A stretch of 64,000 nucleotides of DNA from an uncultured Winogradskyella sp. (GCF_947498345.1 NZ_CANMJY010000009.1:124001-188000); one strand, 5' to 3'; shown: positions 7,916 to 17,366, counted from the first letter of the stretch. The notes: generated from the sequence alone by a model not told the origin. A program made the numbers and translations.

Positions 7916-10403
7916 TTTTCTACTTTTTATTCTCATTTGTTTTAGCTGTCAACCAAAACATAATGTCCCAGTTACTATTGAGATTGATAGTAACTGGCAA
8001 TTTAAAAAAGTATCAGATCCCATATGGCGTTCGGCAACAGTACCTGGAAATATATTTTCAGATTTACTAGATCATCAATTAATCGAAGACCCATTTATTG
8101 CAAATAATGAAGAAAACGTACAATGGGTTTCTAAAACTGATTGGGAGTATAAAACAATTTTTTCAGTGGATGAGGAAACATTTCAAAAGAAAAATATTGA
8201 GCTCAATTTTGAAGGTTTAGACACCTATGCTTCAGTATATCTAAATGATAGTTTAATCTTAAAAGCTAATAACGCATTTAGACAATGGAATGTCAATGTA
8301 AAACCTATTTTAAAACCTGAAAATGAGTTACGATTGGTATTTGAGCACACTTCAAAATATGAAGAGGCAGAAAAAGCAAAACTGACTTACCAACTACCTG
8401 AAGGTAACCGTATTTTTACCAGAAAAGCACAATTTCAATACGGTTGGGATTGGGGACCAAAATTAAATACGAGCGGTATTTGGAGACCAATTAAATTGGT
8501 GGCTTGGAATGAATTTAGAGTCGTAGATTATTATTTAAAGCAATTTTCTCTTTCTGACTCAATTTCCGAATTAGGTTTAATTCTTAAAACAAATTCAAGT
8601 TCGGATATAGAATATAATATCGATTTATACATAGATGATTATTTATTATATAAGTATAAGGACTATAATCTTTATGGTAATGACACACTTAATTTCGATA
8701 TAGAAAAACCAAAACGTTGGTGGCCACATAATCTAGGTGAACCCTATTTATATGACATCAAAGTTGTAGTAAAAGATGGAAATAAAATTTTAGACAATAT
8801 TTCTGTAAAACATGGTATCAGAACCATTGATTTAGTCACTGAAAAAGATAGTATAGGAGAATCTTTTTACTTCAAAGTCAATGATGTGCCTGTTTATGCT
8901 AAAGGAGCTAACTATATTCCACAACATAGTTTTCAAAATTGGGTAAATGATCAACACTATGAGGATTTGCTTGATGATGTCGTCGATGCTAATATGAATA
9001 TGCTCAGAGTTTGGGGAGGAGGTATCTATGAGAATGATATATTTTATGACTTGTGTGATAAAAAAGGAATTCTGGTTTGGCAAGATTTTATGTTTGCTTG
9101 TGCCATGTACCCAGGAGATGACACTTTTTTAAAGAATGTACGGCAAGAAGCTGAACAGCAAGTAAAACGATTACGGAATCATGCTTCAATTGCCTTATGG
9201 TGTGGTAACAATGAAAACTCAGAAGGTTGGCATCGTTGGGGCTGGCAAGTCGATAGAAGTGGTGAAGAGAAAGACGAGATTTGGGACAATTATTTAAAAG
9301 TATTTGACTCTATTCTACCAAACACGGTAGCAAGATTAACAGATACAGATTATTGGGAGTCATCACCAAAATATGGCAGAGGTAATCCAAAATATAAAAC
9401 CGAAGGTGATGCACACGATTGGTGGATTTGGCACGACGCCTATCCTTTTGAACATTTAGAAGAACATGTACCACGTTTTATGAGTGAGTTTGGATTTCAG
9501 TCCTTCCCGAGTTATGAAGTCATTCGGTATATCAATCAGAATGATTCTATTGAAATAAGCTCAGAAGGTTTTAAAAATCATCAAAAGCATTCCAGAGGAT
9601 TTCAGCTTATCGATGAGTATATGAAGCGCAATTTTCCTATCCCTGATAATGCAGAGGATTATGTCTATATGAGTCAGTTATTACAAGCATATGGTATTAC
9701 AAAGGGTATAGAGGCTCATCGTAGAGCTAAGCCTTACAATATGGGAACACTATATTGGCAACTTAATGATTGCTGGCCAGCCGTATCCTGGTCTGGTATT
9801 GATTATTTAGGTAATTGGAAGGCATTACATTATAAGTTGAAGCATAGTTTTGATAATATTTTAATCTCTTCAAAAATTGAAAATGATACTATAAAAGTCT
9901 ATGTGATCAATGATAATTTAGAAGACATTAATGAAAAATTACGAATCTCTATTAAAGATTTTGATAACAATATTTTATGGAAAGATTCTAAAGAAGTTTC
10001 TATTGCTTCAAATTCAAGTCAAATCAAGTATCAAATACCATTAGCAGATATTAGTTTTCCTAAAGATCAAATTTATCTTGATACTGATTTCTATAATGTT
10101 GAAGAACACTTCTTTTTTGTAAAACCTAAAGATTTAAAACTGAAGCAAGGTGATTTCAAAACACAATTTGTAAAAATGGATGATGGTATTAAAGTTATTA
10201 TTTGGTCAGATGTCTATCAAAAAGATGTCTTTCTATCTACAAAATACAAAGGTTGGTTTCATAATAATTTCTTTGACCTTTATCCAGGTCAAAGAAAATG
10301 GATTTATTTTAAATCAAATGATGAAAGACTAGATAAAGTCATGTCAATTGATGATTTGCAAATAAGAAGCTTTAACAATTTCATAAGACAAGTAGGATAT
10401 TAG
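7905..10403 (+). CDS. GH2 beta-mannosidase lipoprotein
   Basis: This 832-residue enzyme is a retaining GH2 beta-mannosidase, expected to cleave the Man-beta-1,4-GlcNAc bond in the N-glycan core. A short lipoprotein signal (MRYSFLLFILICFSC) precedes a jelly-roll sugar-binding domain (about 25-190), an Ig-like domain, and a TIM barrel from about residue 300. The acid/base is Glu437 in WCGNNEN and the nucleophile is Glu528 in FMSEFGFQS, both with typical mannosidase context. NNENSEGWHRWGW and YWQLNDCWPAVSW are also characteristic. Its start overlaps the cutC end by 11 bp, implying translational coupling. Its product complements the GH92 and GH20 enzymes. Confidence 0.93.
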   Translation: MRYSFLLFILICFSCQPKHNVPVTIEIDSNWQFKKVSDPIWRSATVPGNIFSDLLDHQLIEDPFIANNEENVQWVSKTDWEYKTIFSVDEETFQKKNIELNFEGLDTYASVYLNDSLILKANNAFRQWNVNVKPILKPENELRLVFEHTSKYEEAEKAKLTYQLPEGNRIFTRKAQFQYGWDWGPKLNTSGIWRPIKLVAWNEFRVVDYYLKQFSLSDSISELGLILKTNSSSDIEYNIDLYIDDYLLYKYKDYNLYGNDTLNFDIEKPKRWWPHNLGEPYLYDIKVVVKDGNKILDNISVKHGIRTIDLVTEKDSIGESFYFKVNDVPVYAKGANYIPQHSFQNWVNDQHYEDLLDDVVDANMNMLRVWGGGIYENDIFYDLCDKKGILVWQDFMFACAMYPGDDTFLKNVRQEAEQQVKRLRNHASIALWCGNNENSEGWHRWGWQVDRSGEEKDEIWDNYLKVFDSILPNTVARLTDTDYWESSPKYGRGNPKYKTEGDAHDWWIWHDAYPFEHLEEHVPRFMSEFGFQSFPSYEVIRYINQNDSIEISSEGFKNHQKHSRGFQLIDEYMKRNFPIPDNAEDYVYMSQLLQAYGITKGIEAHRRAKPYNMGTLYWQLNDCWPAVSWSGIDYLGNWKALHYKLKHSFDNILISSKIENDTIKVYVINDNLEDINEKLRISIKDFDNNILWKDSKEVSIASNSSQIKYQIPLADISFPKDQIYLDTDFYNVEEHFFFVKPKDLKLKQGDFKTQFVKMDDGIKVIIWSDVYQKDVFLSTKYKGWFHNNFFDLYPGQRKWIYFKSNDERLDKVMSIDDLQIRSFNNFIRQVGY

Positions 10404-10433
10404 ATGATTAACTTTGCTAATTAAACCCTATTG

Positions 10434-11678
10434 ATGATTCGCTGGATAATATTTATAGCCATTATTGGTGTCGCAGATTTTTACGCATTTCAATCTTTAA
10501 AGACAGTAACCAAAAGTAATTGGTGGTATGCACTTTATTGGTTGTTTACAGTAGTTGTGATTGGTAACTTTATATATCAATTTTACAGTTTTAATAGAAG
10601 TAACGGCTTTTCTCAAGCCAATGGTTTTGCTGTCGGTATGTTGATTGCTATGGTTGTGCCTAAGCTTATACTCATTGTTATGATGTTTGGTGAAGATGTG
10701 TTTAGAGTTCCTCAAGGTATATACAGCTATTTTATGCAAGACGATAGCGGAAGTGAAAACCAAATTAAGCACTTTCCTGCACGAAGGAAATTTATTAGTC
10801 AAATAGCCTTGGGACTAGCTGCAATTCCTTTTGCATCTGTGATTTATGGCATGTATAAAGGGAAATATAATTTTAAAGTTTTAAAATACACACTACATTT
10901 TGAAGATTTGCCAGAGGCTTTTAATGGCTACAAACTCACTCAGATTAGTGATGTGCATTCTGGGAGTTTTGATAATATTAAAAAAGTAGAATATGCTATT
11001 GATTTAATAAACGAACAGCAATCTGATGTTATATTGTTTACTGGTGATATGGTAAATAATAAAGCAACTGAATTAGAGCCATATGTTGAGGTATTTAAGA
11101 AATTAAAAGCTAATGATGGGTTGTTTTCTGTTTTAGGAAATCATGATTATGGGGATTATATAAGATGGAATACTGAAGAAGATAAGAGGCAAAACCTCGA
11201 AGATTTGAAAAAACTTCAAAAAGACATTGGATTTGATTTATTATTAAATGAGAATCGATTCATAGAAAGAGAAGGACAAAGATTAGCTATAATTGGTGTT
11301 GAAAATTGGGGGAAGGGTGGTTTTAAAAAAGCAGGTGATTTAAAGAGGGCATCTGAAAAAGTTAACAAAGATGATTTTAAAATATTGATGAGCCACGATC
11401 CAAGTCATTGGGATGCTGAGGTTGTTAACGATGCTTATCATTATCACCTAACGTTGAGTGGACATACTCATGGTATGCAATTTGGGATTGAAATTCCTGG
11501 ATGGATAAAATGGAGTCCTGTAAAATGGAGATACAAACAATGGGCAGGTATATATGAAGCTTTGGGCCAGTATATTAATGTTAATAGAGGGTTTGGTTAT
11601 CTGGCTTTCCCAGGAAGAGTAGGTATTTGGCCAGAAATCACAGTGATAGAGCTTAAAAAAGGCAAAAAGGGGGCATAA
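10434..11678 (+). CDS. Membrane-anchored metallophosphoesterase (YkuE-like)
   Basis: The protein has about 414 residues: several N-terminal membrane helices (about 1-140), then a calcineurin-like phosphoesterase domain. All metal-binding blocks are present: DVHSG, GDMVNN, GNHDYGD, SHDPSHWD and SGHTHGMQFG. Such proteins are commonly annotated as YkuE-like phosphohydrolases, with the catalytic domain outside the cytoplasm. The substrate is not known. The start is taken as the ATG at 10434; a TTG immediately before it would add one residue. It is 30 bp downstream of the GH2 gene and may be read through from it, though its role looks unrelated. Confidence 0.88.
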   Translation: MIRWIIFIAIIGVADFYAFQSLKTVTKSNWWYALYWLFTVVVIGNFIYQFYSFNRSNGFSQANGFAVGMLIAMVVPKLILIVMMFGEDVFRVPQGIYSYFMQDDSGSENQIKHFPARRKFISQIALGLAAIPFASVIYGMYKGKYNFKVLKYTLHFEDLPEAFNGYKLTQISDVHSGSFDNIKKVEYAIDLINEQQSDVILFTGDMVNNKATELEPYVEVFKKLKANDGLFSVLGNHDYGDYIRWNTEEDKRQNLEDLKKLQKDIGFDLLLNENRFIEREGQRLAIIGVENWGKGGFKKAGDLKRASEKVNKDDFKILMSHDPSHWDAEVVNDAYHYHLTLSGHTHGMQFGIEIPGWIKWSPVKWRYKQWAGIYEALGQYINVNRGFGYLAFPGRVGIWPEITVIELKKGKKGA

Positions 11679-11746
11679 TTGCTAACAATTGTTTATTTTT
11701 ATCTTGCTGATAACAAACGGACTAGATTTACTAGTAAAAATTTATG

Positions 11747-11754
11747 TAGGTTTG
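11747..11754 (+). promoter_or_regulatory. Candidate -7 box for the thioredoxin-fold gene
   Basis: TAGGTTTG matches the Bacteroidota -7 consensus TAnnTTTG and lies about 30 bp before the ATG at 11785. No clear TTG is present at the expected -33 distance, so this is a weak call. Confidence 0.4.
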
Positions 11755-11784
11755 TGAAACACGTTTGACTAAAACTATTAACGT

Positions 11785-12081
11785 ATGTCAAAATTTGGGG
11801 AATTAATAGATGTCGATATTCCGGTACTATTAGACTTCTATACAGAATGGAATGACCAGTCTGTTGCCATGCATCCTGTGCTTAGAGATGTTGCTGCCGC
11901 ATTAGGCGATAAAGCTAAAATCATTAAAATAGACGTGGATAAAAATAAGGAATTGGCAGAAGCACTTCGTGTTAAAGGGTTACCCACTTTAATTATCTAC
12001 AAAAATGGCGAAATGAAATGGCGTCATAGTGGTGAGCAAGATGCAAACACTTTAATTGGCATTATTCAAGAGTATGTTTAA
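11785..12081 (+). CDS. Thioredoxin-fold protein lacking the CxxC active site
   Basis: This 98-residue protein spans a complete thioredoxin fold: LLDFYTEW, the IIKIDVDKN strand, the cis-proline loop KGLPTLIIY and KNGEMKWRHSGEQ. The redox motif WCGPC is replaced by WNDQS (residues 22-26), so both active cysteines are missing. It therefore cannot be a classical disulfide reductase. A binding, chaperone or regulatory role is possible. No signal peptide is visible, so it is cytoplasmic. Its 3' end overlaps the convergent deacetylase gene by 20 bp. The intact fold and clean reading frame argue against it being a decaying gene. Confidence 0.85.
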   Translation: MSKFGELIDVDIPVLLDFYTEWNDQSVAMHPVLRDVAAALGDKAKIIKIDVDKNKELAEALRVKGLPTLIIYKNGEMKWRHSGEQDANTLIGIIQEYV

Positions 12082-12730
12082 CTCTTAAGGCCTTAAAAAT
12101 ATATCCCTTTTCGTTATAATATTCTAAAACTTTCGGAAGTACATATTTTAAATTTCGAGATGCTTTTATACTATCGTGAAAAACAATGATACTTCCTTCT
12201 TTTGCTGTAGAAAGTACATTATTCAAACAATTGTCTTCGCTTACAGATTTACCCCAATCATAAGAAAGCACATCCCAAAGAATAATTTTATAGCCCAGTT
12301 CTTGTAGCTTTCCACTTTGCTTAGCTTTAAATTTACCATATGGTGGTCGAAAGAGTTTTTCGATTGATATATCTCGATTGATAAATTTGGAATTTATTAT
12401 CGCTTGTGTTTTTAAGACATCTTCAATATAATCTTTGGTTTTATGTTTCCAACCTTTTAGATGGTTATAAGTGTGGTTACCTACAGAATGCTCTTGCTCT
12501 ATTATAGCTTGAAAAATTTCAGGATGCTTTTCAATATTACTACCAATACAAAAGAAGGTAGCTTTTGCATTAAATGGTCTTAAAGTTTTAAGTACCCACT
12601 GCGTAATTTCAGGAGTTGGACCATCATCAAAAGTTAAATAGAGTACTTTGCTTTCGGTATTAATATTCCAAACAAAATTTGGAAAAAGTGTTTTTACAAA
12701 TCCAGGTGTTTTTGCTGGAATAATCTGCAT
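12062..12730 (-). CDS. Polysaccharide deacetylase (NodB domain, CE4-like)
   Basis: This 222-residue protein is almost entirely a NodB homology domain. Motif 1 is LTFDDGP (Asp35-Asp36), motif 2 is HSVGNHTYNH with metal-binding His86 and His90, motif 3 is RPPYGKF, motif 4 is ILWDVLSYDW and motif 5 is IVFHDS. Family members remove N-acetyl groups from peptidoglycan, chitin-like or other polysaccharides; the substrate here is unknown. There is no clear signal peptide. It lies 8 bp downstream of the DUF2723 gene in the same direction, so the two are probably co-transcribed, which hints at a shared envelope or glycan role. Confidence 0.9.
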   Translation of the reverse strand: MQIIPAKTPGFVKTLFPNFVWNINTESKVLYLTFDDGPTPEITQWVLKTLRPFNAKATFFCIGSNIEKHPEIFQAIIEQEHSVGNHTYNHLKGWKHKTKDYIEDVLKTQAIINSKFINRDISIEKLFRPPYGKFKAKQSGKLQELGYKIILWDVLSYDWGKSVSEDNCLNNVLSTAKEGSIIVFHDSIKASRNLKYVLPKVLEYYNEKGYIFKALRVKHTLE

Positions 12731-12738
12731 GATTGTTT

Positions 12739-15700
12739 TTAGTCTTCTTCTGGTGCTATAGAATCTGGTATAGAGTCATTTAAAATAGTATTGATATCTA
12801 TATCCTGAGGTACTTGTTCTTTTTCTTCTTCGACAGGCCCCATCAGCTTATCTAACAAGCTTAAATAGCTGTTGAATTTTTTAGTTTCCTCCAGAGCAAA
12901 ATCTTTATCATTATAAACGACTAAAATATCTACTAAAGCCCTATAACGTTGAATATCTAAATAAATATCCTCAATCAAACGTATTTGATCATCCTCATCT
13001 AAACCACCGAAATACATAATATTTTCTTGATATATTTTAGCTACATCTTTATAAAGCGCTCGTCCTTTTTCTGTATTACCAATTTCATAATATGCACTTA
13101 TATATGGCTCTAATAGCGAGTGAAAACCAAATTTGTTAACTGGCATTTTTTCCATAGCTATATCAGCAATTTCTTCAGCTTTATCTAATTTATCTTCATT
13201 GATAAGTGCTTCAATTAAACGTGCTAAATTACCTCTGTAGGTGATACCATTTCTTCGGGTTTCTATATCATGGTAAATACTTTCTCCACTTCCTCCCCAA
13301 TTCCATTGTTTTACCATATCGTACATTAAGTCTGGGTCTACACGTCCCATGTCATAAGGGTTGGCTCTATCAACAGGTGTTTTAATAGGTACAAGTTTAT
13401 AACACATACCGTCTAATTGCAGATAGTCTTTAAGCCAAATATAGTCATCAGCTCCAAAGGCACCACCAGTAAAATAAATAGGTCGTTCCCAGTTATTATT
13501 AGCTATAATATCTAACATTAGGAGGCGGTTTTTGTAAATGTAGCTGCCTTCAATTTCTGCATAAAGGTTAGCTTCAATCTTATCTGCATCCTTAGGTTTT
13601 ACAATTCCATTTTTTAATACAGTATCTTTATCAACAGGAATGCTAATGTGTCTGGTAGGGAAATAATTGGTATTTAAGATATGATTTGGATATTGCCTTG
13701 GATCTTCACCTTGTCTTTCAACCACATATTTAAACTTTGTACTTGGCTTATCACTAGAAACAAAATCCATGAAGTCTTTGATTGGTAAGGTGTCTTTGGT
13801 AATTTCTCGTCTTATAATAACATCTCTGGTTCCACCTCTATATTGATTATGCGTTAATTGAGAAGGAATTGGATCACTCTCGTAGGCTTTACGTTTCATT
13901 TGGTCGATGTACCAGTCTGTTTGAAATAAACTGGTATTGACCACTCGAACATCTGTACGTACTCCTTCAATTTCTTGAAGATACCAAAGCGGAAAGGAAT
14001 CGTTATCTCCAATAGTAAATAGAATGGCGTTTGGTGCACAAGACTCCAGGTATTTGCGTGCCATAGCATTGGCAGTATATTTTCCTGAGCGGTCATGATC
14101 ATCCCAATTGTTTGCCGCTAAAATACCAGGAACAATTACAATACAAGCTAGGGTAATTACAGGAGCTAATAGTTTTGATTTAATGTTAGACTTTAATAAA
14201 TCATAAATCGCATAAACTCCAAAACCAATCCAAATGGCAAATACATAGAACGAACCTACAACCGAATAATCACGCTCCCGAGGCTCAAAAGGTCTTACAT
14301 TAGTATAAAATTGAATAGCAATACCTGTCAATAAAAAGAAAACCAACAATACCCAAAAACGCTTTGCGTCAGTATACATTAAGAAGAAGAATCCAACTAA
14401 CCCTAGCAATAAAGGAAGGAAATAATAGGTGTTTCTGGCTTTATTTTCTGCGACTTGGGTCGGTAAATTTTCTTGCGATACTCCGAGGTGTAATTCGTCA
14501 ATGGGTTTAATTCCAGAAATCCAGTTGCCGTTAAAATCATCATACCTTCCTTGTATGTCGTTTTGTCGTCCAGTGAAATTCCACATAAAATAGCGCCAAT
14601 ACATATAACCAAACTGATACTGAAACATATAAGCGAGATTATCTGTAAAGGATGGTTTTTCTATTATTAAGTATTGTTGTCCATAGCGTCTTAAAAATTG
14701 ATCATATCCTTCATAATCCACTTCACCATTGGCAATTCGCTGTCTAAAATCATTGACCACTTTATCGAAGCGTCTTTTTTCCTGTATAGAATATTGACCC
14801 GCCTCCTCTTCTGAGAGTCCGTAGCTTAGGGCTTCATTATAGGTGCGTGTTTGTAGATTAGGATCGACTTTAAAATCAATCAGTCCTGTAAACATCATAT
14901 AATTTTCCGCATGTTCGCTACTCCACATTCTAGGCAAAATAGCAGCATGTTCGTGATTGTAGTTTTGTTTACTACCTTTCCATTCATTAATAATAACATA
15001 TTCGCCTAATTCTTCATCGCGTTCGTAGTTCTTTTTATCATCTACAAAAGGATTGTCTTCATCCGCACCAGAATAAATCTCGGTAAATTGAGGCCCGTAG
15101 AATAAATGCGTTTCAGGATATTGTTCTAGATTATAGTATGCCAAAAGCTCTCGCGCATCCGAAGGATCATTTTCATTAATAATCACTTGAGCATTAGCAC
15201 GTATAGGTAACATCATCCAGGAGGAGAACCCAATAAAGATAAACATAAGACAAAGTACCAAGGTATTTGCATGAATCATTTGTTTTTTTCGAGTGTAATT
15301 CAATCCAAAATAGAACAATGCTATAACCATTAAACCAGTAATAATAGTACCTGAATTAAATGGTAGACCTATGGAGTTGACAAAAAATACTTCGAGATTA
15401 CCAAAGAGTTTTAAGGTAGTTGGTAGTAATAATTTGAATATAAAAAGTAAGATTGCCGCAGAAGCTACATTTGCAATAATGAAGTTCTGTATAGTTATGG
15501 TTTTATAATTTTTAAAGTAGTATATAAGGCCAATTGCAGGGATGGTAAGTAAACCCATAAAGTGAACTCCGAAAGATAAACCAATAACAAATGCTATAAG
15601 TATTAGCCAGCGATTGCCTCTTGGTTTGTCCATATCTTGCTCCCAACGTAATGCGAGATAAAACATTACAGCCATAATTAAGGTTGCCATAGCATATACT

Positions 15701-16137
15701 TCAGTTTCTACAGCATTAAACCAAAATGAATCCGTAAAGGTAAATGCTAAGCTACCAACTAATGCACTACCTAATATAGCCATGCTTTTGCCTTTACTAG
15801 AATCTTTTTTATGCTTAACTAGCTTTACTAATAATAAACTAATGGTCCAAAACATAAAAAGTATAGTAAATGCACTAGCAACTGCACTCATCATATTCAT
15901 TATCATACCCACTTGTGATGGCTCAAGAGCGAATATAGAGAAAAATGCTCCCAGCATTTGAAAAAGTGGAGCTCCTGGCGGATGTCCAACTTGTAATTTA
16001 GATGAGGTTAAGATATACTCACCAGCATCCCAAAAACTTACTGTTGGTTCTATAGTTAAAGCATATACTACAAACGCAATAGCAAATACAAACCAAGCTA
16101 ATATGCTATTCCACTTTTTAAAGTTAAAATCTGTCAT
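12739..16137 (-). CDS. DUF2723 (TMEM260-like) multi-pass membrane protein
   Basis: The protein has about 1132 residues. The N-terminal half is a multi-helix domain of the DUF2723 family, with the diagnostic EPTVSFWDAGEYI and VGHPPGAPLFQMLGAFFSI segments. A second set of helices lies around residues 590-700, and a soluble C-terminal part has helical repeat-like sequence. DUF2723 is related in layout to GT-C glycosyltransferases, and human TMEM260 of this family acts as a protein O-mannosyltransferase. A similar role in flavobacterial protein O-glycosylation is plausible but not proven by this sequence. The ATG at 16137 is preferred; a GTG at 16146 would add three residues. Confidence 0.85.
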   Translation of the reverse strand: MTDFNFKKWNSILAWFVFAIAFVVYALTIEPTVSFWDAGEYILTSSKLQVGHPPGAPLFQMLGAFFSIFALEPSQVGMIMNMMSAVASAFTILFMFWTISLLLVKLVKHKKDSSKGKSMAILGSALVGSLAFTFTDSFWFNAVETEVYAMATLIMAVMFYLALRWEQDMDKPRGNRWLILIAFVIGLSFGVHFMGLLTIPAIGLIYYFKNYKTITIQNFIIANVASAAILLFIFKLLLPTTLKLFGNLEVFFVNSIGLPFNSGTIITGLMVIALFYFGLNYTRKKQMIHANTLVLCLMFIFIGFSSWMMLPIRANAQVIINENDPSDARELLAYYNLEQYPETHLFYGPQFTEIYSGADEDNPFVDDKKNYERDEELGEYVIINEWKGSKQNYNHEHAAILPRMWSSEHAENYMMFTGLIDFKVDPNLQTRTYNEALSYGLSEEEAGQYSIQEKRRFDKVVNDFRQRIANGEVDYEGYDQFLRRYGQQYLIIEKPSFTDNLAYMFQYQFGYMYWRYFMWNFTGRQNDIQGRYDDFNGNWISGIKPIDELHLGVSQENLPTQVAENKARNTYYFLPLLLGLVGFFFLMYTDAKRFWVLLVFFLLTGIAIQFYTNVRPFEPRERDYSVVGSFYVFAIWIGFGVYAIYDLLKSNIKSKLLAPVITLACIVIVPGILAANNWDDHDRSGKYTANAMARKYLESCAPNAILFTIGDNDSFPLWYLQEIEGVRTDVRVVNTSLFQTDWYIDQMKRKAYESDPIPSQLTHNQYRGGTRDVIIRREITKDTLPIKDFMDFVSSDKPSTKFKYVVERQGEDPRQYPNHILNTNYFPTRHISIPVDKDTVLKNGIVKPKDADKIEANLYAEIEGSYIYKNRLLMLDIIANNNWERPIYFTGGAFGADDYIWLKDYLQLDGMCYKLVPIKTPVDRANPYDMGRVDPDLMYDMVKQWNWGGSGESIYHDIETRRNGITYRGNLARLIEALINEDKLDKAEEIADIAMEKMPVNKFGFHSLLEPYISAYYEIGNTEKGRALYKDVAKIYQENIMYFGGLDEDDQIRLIEDIYLDIQRYRALVDILVVYNDKDFALEETKKFNSYLSLLDKLMGPVEEEKEQVPQDIDINTILNDSIPDSIAPEED

Positions 16138-16240
16138 GAAAATCACTTCTGTTTAATGCAGGCGAATTTACTAATTATTATAGTAATGCCTATGTTTTTA
16201 AGTTAACGTTAAGTAATTTCAATTATTTTTTAGCATTTTT

Positions 16241-16271
16241 TTTGCCTAAGACAAACTTTGTCTTAAATTTG
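16241..16271 (+). promoter_or_regulatory. Promoter of tRNA-Gln
   Basis: TTTG at 16241-16244 and TAAATTTG at 16264-16271 are separated by 19 bp, matching the Bacteroidota -33/-7 pattern well. The tRNA begins 19 bp after the -7 box. Confidence 0.72.
16247..16265. promoter_or_regulatory. Operator-like palindrome in the tRNA-Gln promoter spacer
   Basis: TAAGACAAA, a single C and TTTGTCTTA form a perfect 9+1+9 inverted repeat. It fills the space between the -33 and -7 boxes and overlaps the first two bases of the -7 box. The position suggests a repressor site, but no cognate regulator can be named. Chance symmetry in AT-rich DNA remains possible. Confidence 0.45.
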
Positions 16272-16290
16272 CATCCTCATTTTGAGAGAT

Positions 16291-16363
16291 TGGCCTATGG
16301 TGTAACTGGCAACACGTCTGGTTTTGGTCCAGAAGAGTCTAGGTTCGAGCCCTAGTAGGCCAA
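16291..16363 (+). tRNA. tRNA-Gln (anticodon TTG)
   Basis: This is a 73-base cloverleaf. The 7-bp acceptor stem pairs TGGCCTA with TAGGCCA and is followed by discriminator A. The U1-A72 start is typical of bacterial tRNA-Gln. The anticodon stem CTGG/CCAG encloses the loop TTTTGGT, giving anticodon TTG, which reads CAA and by wobble CAG. The T-arm has the GGTTCGAGCC core. CCA is not encoded. A dedicated promoter lies upstream and a strong terminator follows. Confidence 0.97.
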
Positions 16364-16364
16364 C

Positions 16365-16399
16365 AAAAAATCCTAATCGAATTCGATTAGGATTTTTTT
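16365..16399. terminator. Bidirectional terminator after tRNA-Gln
   Basis: A near-continuous palindrome centred on GAATTC (TCCTAATCGA/TCGATTAGGA arms, 16371-16392) is flanked by an A-run on the left and a T-run on the right. It can stop both the tRNA transcript and the convergent universal stress gene. Confidence 0.85.
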
Positions 16400-16416
16400 A
16401 TTTAAGAATTAGTGTG

Positions 16417-17241
16417 TTAAATCTTAAAGGTTATAACTGGTCGTTCAGCATGATTTACTAAATCTTCGCTAATACTGCTATTAAAGAAGTGAGCTATACC
16501 TTGTCGCCCATGAGTGCTAATACCTATAAGATCTGCATCAATCTCTTGAGAAAAGTTTAGTATACCTTCTTCTACACTTGTGTCATTATGAACGTTTACA
16601 GTGTAATTCTCAAAAGTTTGCCCTGAAATAAAATCATTGATTCTAGCTCTAGAATCGTATGTTGTAATAAAATTATTAGCCGTGTTAACTAAAAGAAGGT
16701 GTATTTTGGCACCCAATAATTCTGCAAGTTTTGCAGCTTGCTCATATGTTTTTTTGTTATCGTTTTTAAAGTCCGAAGCAAAAACAAAATTTCTAATATT
16801 AAAACTTGCATGATGGTTTTTGATAACCAAAACAGGAACATCAGATGTCCTAACAACTTTTTCTGCATTAGAGCCTACAAACATTTCCTTGAGACCAGAT
16901 GCTCCATGTGAGCCCATGACGATTAAATCGATACTAAACTCTTTACAGGCATCCTTAATTTCATTAAAGGTAATATCTGCTTTAACCGTTTCATGTACCG
17001 TAATCCCATCCAGAAAATCACTTTCTATAAGGTCTTCAAATTTTTTGTGCGCTAATTTCATAAAAAACAGTGCCTCAGGGATATCGCTTCGAGCAGCACC
17101 AGGGTCGATTTGCTGCATAGGAATTTCCATCATATGTAACAAATAAATCTCTGCATCATGTTTTTTTGCTAACATAGCAGCTACTTTTAAAGCGTTCTCT
17201 GCTTGTTCAGAAAAATCTGTAGGGACTAATATTCTATTCAT
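16417..17241 (-). CDS. Universal stress protein with two UspA domains
   Basis: This 274-residue protein has two tandem UspA domains (about 1-142 and 146-274). The first has the Walker-like ATP-binding pattern G-x2-G-x9-G-S in GSHGASGLKEMFVGS. The second keeps the fold (STHGRQGIAHFFNSS) but has Ser in place of the last Gly, so its nucleotide binding may be weaker. The start MNRILVPTDFSEQAENAL is a classic Usp N-terminus. The role is a general stress response of unknown detail. It is monocistronic, converging on tRNA-Gln and divergent from rimP. Confidence 0.93.
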   Translation of the reverse strand: MNRILVPTDFSEQAENALKVAAMLAKKHDAEIYLLHMMEIPMQQIDPGAARSDIPEALFFMKLAHKKFEDLIESDFLDGITVHETVKADITFNEIKDACKEFSIDLIVMGSHGASGLKEMFVGSNAEKVVRTSDVPVLVIKNHHASFNIRNFVFASDFKNDNKKTYEQAAKLAELLGAKIHLLLVNTANNFITTYDSRARINDFISGQTFENYTVNVHNDTSVEEGILNFSQEIDADLIGISTHGRQGIAHFFNSSISEDLVNHAERPVITFKI

Positions 17242-17307
17242 TATGTTTTTAATTTATGATTTATGTTAGTCTTATAAAATTAGCAAAATAAATCCACAAT
17301 CCGAAGC

Positions 17308-17339
17308 TTTGAAAAATTAATTTAAATATTGTATATTTG
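17308..17339 (+). promoter_or_regulatory. Promoter of the rimP-nusA-infB operon
   Basis: TTTG at 17308-17311 and TATATTTG at 17332-17339 are spaced by 20 bp, a near-ideal Bacteroidota promoter. Transcription should start near 17346, giving a leader of about 55 bases before the rimP ATG. Confidence 0.75.
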
Positions 17340-17366
17340 CACCGTAGTTTACCAAAATAAATAGAT

